Below, piece after piece: positions 17,002 to 18,642 of a stretch of DNA of 18,642 nt (position 1 is its first letter; every line of letters begins with the position of its first letter). The notes under the pieces were generated by a model. That model was not told the origin of the DNA and ran no database searches. It worked only from the letters and a program-made list of their open reading frames with translations. Source of the DNA: Brachionus koreanus. Lineage: Eukaryota > Rotifera > Eurotatoria > Ploima > Brachionidae. The position numbers were made by a program, and so were the translations under genes. The stretch lies in NCBI GenBank assembly GCA_016987375.1, contig PJRA01000048.1, forward strand, positions 152,467 through 171,108, in the 5' to 3' direction.

Positions 17002-17446
17002 GCTTTACTGGAGAGAAATTCTTCGCCATGTTTAAAGATTTGTATATGAGGTAAAGAGGAGTTGGTTTTTTTTCGTTAAAAAATTAAAAAAACATAGCAA
17101 TAGTTTTTTTTTTATTAAAAGTTTTCAAATTGGTTCAAATTAAAAAATATTGATTGATTGTTTGGATAATTGATAAAAAAGTTCAAATTATAGGATTTTG
17201 ATTTTTAGAAAAAAATTAGTTTACATCGCTTGAAAAATGTTTTAAAAGTAAAATTCATATTTTCTAATTGAGTAAATTCTTTAAAAATTAGAATTTTAAA
17301 ATTCTAAGTTAATCAAAATCTTTGAATTGTTGAAGAATCAAAAGAAACGTAAAAAAAATTAAACTAAATTTTTATTTTGATTATAGTAAATAAATTTCAG
17401 AAAATTTCCCATTTCCAGAATGACTTACAAGGTGTATACAAGATGA
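17002..17446 (+). CDS. likely 3' exons of the plus-strand gene
   Basis: An acceptor TTATTTTTCACAG precedes 17002 and a donor ATGAG|GTAAAG follows 17050. The exon frame FTGEKFFAMFKDLYM joins in phase with a second acceptor CATTTCCAG (ending 17418) to give RMTYKVYTR and TGA at 17444-17446. Entered from exon 2 at 14445 in its own phase, the first of these exons would instead read LYWREILRHV and stop at 17033-17035. So either the protein ends there, or a middle exon is missing between 14446 and 17001, or these exons belong to another gene. The splice sites are good but the coding evidence is short. Confidence 0.3.
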
Positions 17447-17802
17447 TTTCGAAATTCATCAATTAGTTTTTAAGGTCGATAAAAATTTTTTTACTTTTTA
17501 AAAAAAAAAAAACTTAATCTTAAAAAAAATATAAAATATAAATTTATTGTTCTTTAAAATTTTGGATATTAGCTTTTTCCTTTTGATGGTAGATATTTTT
17601 ATGATTGAAGCGATTGATTGTTTTTGTTTTGGATAGATTGATTGACAGAAAGTCGACATTACAACGAAAAAAAATTAATGGTTATTTATATATTTAGATA
17701 TTTATAAAATACGAAGAATTAACAAGATGATTAGTATTTTTATCTCTTCTTGCTATATAAAATAATAAAGTTTTGAAAAAAAACCAACTGTATAATTAAA
17801 TG
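17447..17802. other. AT-rich stretch, no feature seen
   Basis: It lies between the last candidate plus-strand exon and the A-tail of the SINE. Nothing supportable. Confidence 0.45.
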
Positions 17803-18026
17803 TTTTTTTTGAGCAACAGCTCCGATCTGACACCAAAGCATCGAGTTGATCATCTACACTGCAATTATTACCCTGTGGAAACCGGTCTCGCATTTTTTAA
17901 TGAAAGGGTTTAAACATGCGCCACATATTGCAGAGAAATTTTGAAGATTAGCCCACCCTCAGCGGGTTTTGAACCTTCGATCCTCTTCGCGCATGACATA
18001 CACACAAACCACTCGGCTATACGGGC
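17803..18026 (-). mobile_element. tRNA-derived SINE, about 224 bp
   Basis: On the minus strand the unit starts with GCCCGTATAGCCGAGTGG, containing a perfect A box TAGCCGAGTGG (18019-18009). The B box GGTTCAAAACC is at 17975-17965. The head can pair partly as a cloverleaf (acceptor 5/7 counting wobbles), but the D and T stems are poor, so it is not a working tRNA gene. A body of about 140 nt follows and the unit ends in AAAAAAAA at 17810-17803. Its source tRNA differs from that of the SINE at 7.9-8.2 kb. It lies directly downstream of a broken transposase segment. No convincing target-site duplication was seen. Confidence 0.65.
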
Positions 18027-18039
18027 TGTGTTATATTTT

Positions 18040-18642
18040 AAAAGCATTCGACGACATTTTGGCCTTACTGCCTTCTCTTGGTTAGTTTTATTCTTATCTA
18101 ACATATAATTCTGTACCATATTGACATAATGAGATGATGCTTAGTCGGGCCAAAATACATAATTGCCATTCTGATAATATTCTTTAAAAATTGTTTAAAG
18201 TCATGTCTTAATACACTCTCGAAGGTAGACATGTTGATTGACCTCAAAACCACTAGGTACATAATATGGTTCGCTTATTTTGCGTTGTGAAAAAACCAAC
18301 TAGACCATTAATTTTTCTTCAAATTTTTAAACGTACTTGTTCTTTACACTCTCAAGTGTCTTACTTACGTTACTGCTATAAAAAATATCATTCCCTGGCA
18401 GCGCGGTGTTACCAAAAGTGAAATAAGATTCATCATCAATTATAAATTAATATCTGCTATATTTTAAAAGCATTATGATTGAAAAAGGCTCTAATTTTGG
18501 CCACCATTAGTTTCGTCGCTATTTTAAGCAGTTCTTTTTTTTCTCTTGAAAGTTTTATCTTTTTCTATAATTTCTAGCCAACGATAAACAGAGCGTTTTC
18601 TGTATCCAAGACCAGTGAATCGCTTAACAACTTCAGCTTTTG
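18040..18642 (-). pseudogene. Tc1/mariner-superfamily transposase, rearranged, cut by window edge
   Basis: On the minus strand the frame entering at 18642 reads VVKRFTGLGYRKRSVYRWLE, a helix-turn-helix DNA-binding domain. After a frameshift it continues KIATKLMVAKIRAFFNH. After an internal deletion comes the catalytic core: FIIDDESYFTFGN (first catalytic Asp at 18432-18437), then KFEEKLMV and EPYYVPSGFEVNQHVYLREC, then NYVFWPD*ASSHYV (second Asp at 18144-18146). The spacing of about 96 residues between the two acidic sites fits the superfamily. About five stops are scattered through it. The third catalytic residue is absent because after MVQNYMLDKNKT the frame runs into KCRRMLLKYN, which belongs before the first catalytic Asp, and then into the SINE. 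It is a broken, partly duplicated copy; the N-terminus lies outside the window. Confidence 0.8.

Noticed and set aside
17948..18026. Intact tRNA gene
   Set aside because: The A and B boxes are good, but the D and T stems and two acceptor positions do not pair, and a SINE body with an A-tail follows.
17910..18119. 69-codon minus-strand frame
   Set aside because: It is a chance fusion of transposase remnants with the SINE head, not a gene.
1..18642. CRISPR arrays, bacterial operons, rRNA
   Set aside because: No regular repeat-spacer arrays, no ribosome-binding-site and gene clusters, no rRNA-like segments; the intron and SINE content is eukaryotic.

Overview
The window looks like AT-rich nuclear DNA of an invertebrate animal. 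The reasons are short GT-AG introns, TATA boxes, AATAAA sites, an FGF8-type growth factor (a family found essentially only in animals and some of their viruses), tRNA-derived SINEs, non-LTR retrotransposon remnants and Tc1/mariner transposases. Nothing bacterial is present. The base composition and the style of the mobile elements would suit a rotifer, a cnidarian or a similar AT-rich genome, but I cannot name the species from sequence alone.

Genes. (1) Minus strand, 1592-1908: a complete two-exon gene for an 87-residue secreted Thr/Ser-rich protein with a signal peptide and a GPI-anchor-like tail, with a TATA box at 1954-1961. (2) Minus strand, 5274-6083: the large 3' exon of an FGF8/17/18-like ligand ending in a Thr-rich linker and a long Arg/Lys/aromatic tail; its first exon was not found. 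(3) Minus strand, 7306-8466: three exons that join in frame into the C-terminal part of an N-glycosylated extracellular protein of unknown family. (4) Plus strand, 14004-14445: two 5' exons of a small membrane-anchored or secreted protein, with likely 3' exons near 17002-17446. Two weaker exon candidates are given at 152-501 and 11092-11178 (both minus).

Mobile DNA fills much of the rest, mostly as decayed fragments: Tc1/mariner-type transposase remnants (about 3480-3770 plus, 6525-7100 plus, 18040-18642 minus), reverse transcriptase remnants (about 4310-4915 plus, 12540-12934 plus, 15030-15310 minus), a 206-bp piggyBac-type MITE flanked by TTAA (12936-13149) with a lone end of the same family at 2750-2766, a SINE at 17803-18026 (minus), and a degenerate tRNA-like segment at 16071-16111. 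An imperfect palindrome of about 240 bp is centred on GTTAAC at 3975/3976.

The most unusual item is 7827-8162: two diverged tRNA-derived SINE heads placed head to head as a large foldback and flanked by a perfect 12-bp target-site duplication, so the inverted unit seems to have inserted as one piece, inside the first visible intron of gene 3. The other point of interest is the FGF-like ligand with its own highly basic tail. The long remaining stretches (8.5-11.1 kb, 11.2-12.5 kb and parts of 13-17 kb) are AT-rich with no feature I can support.
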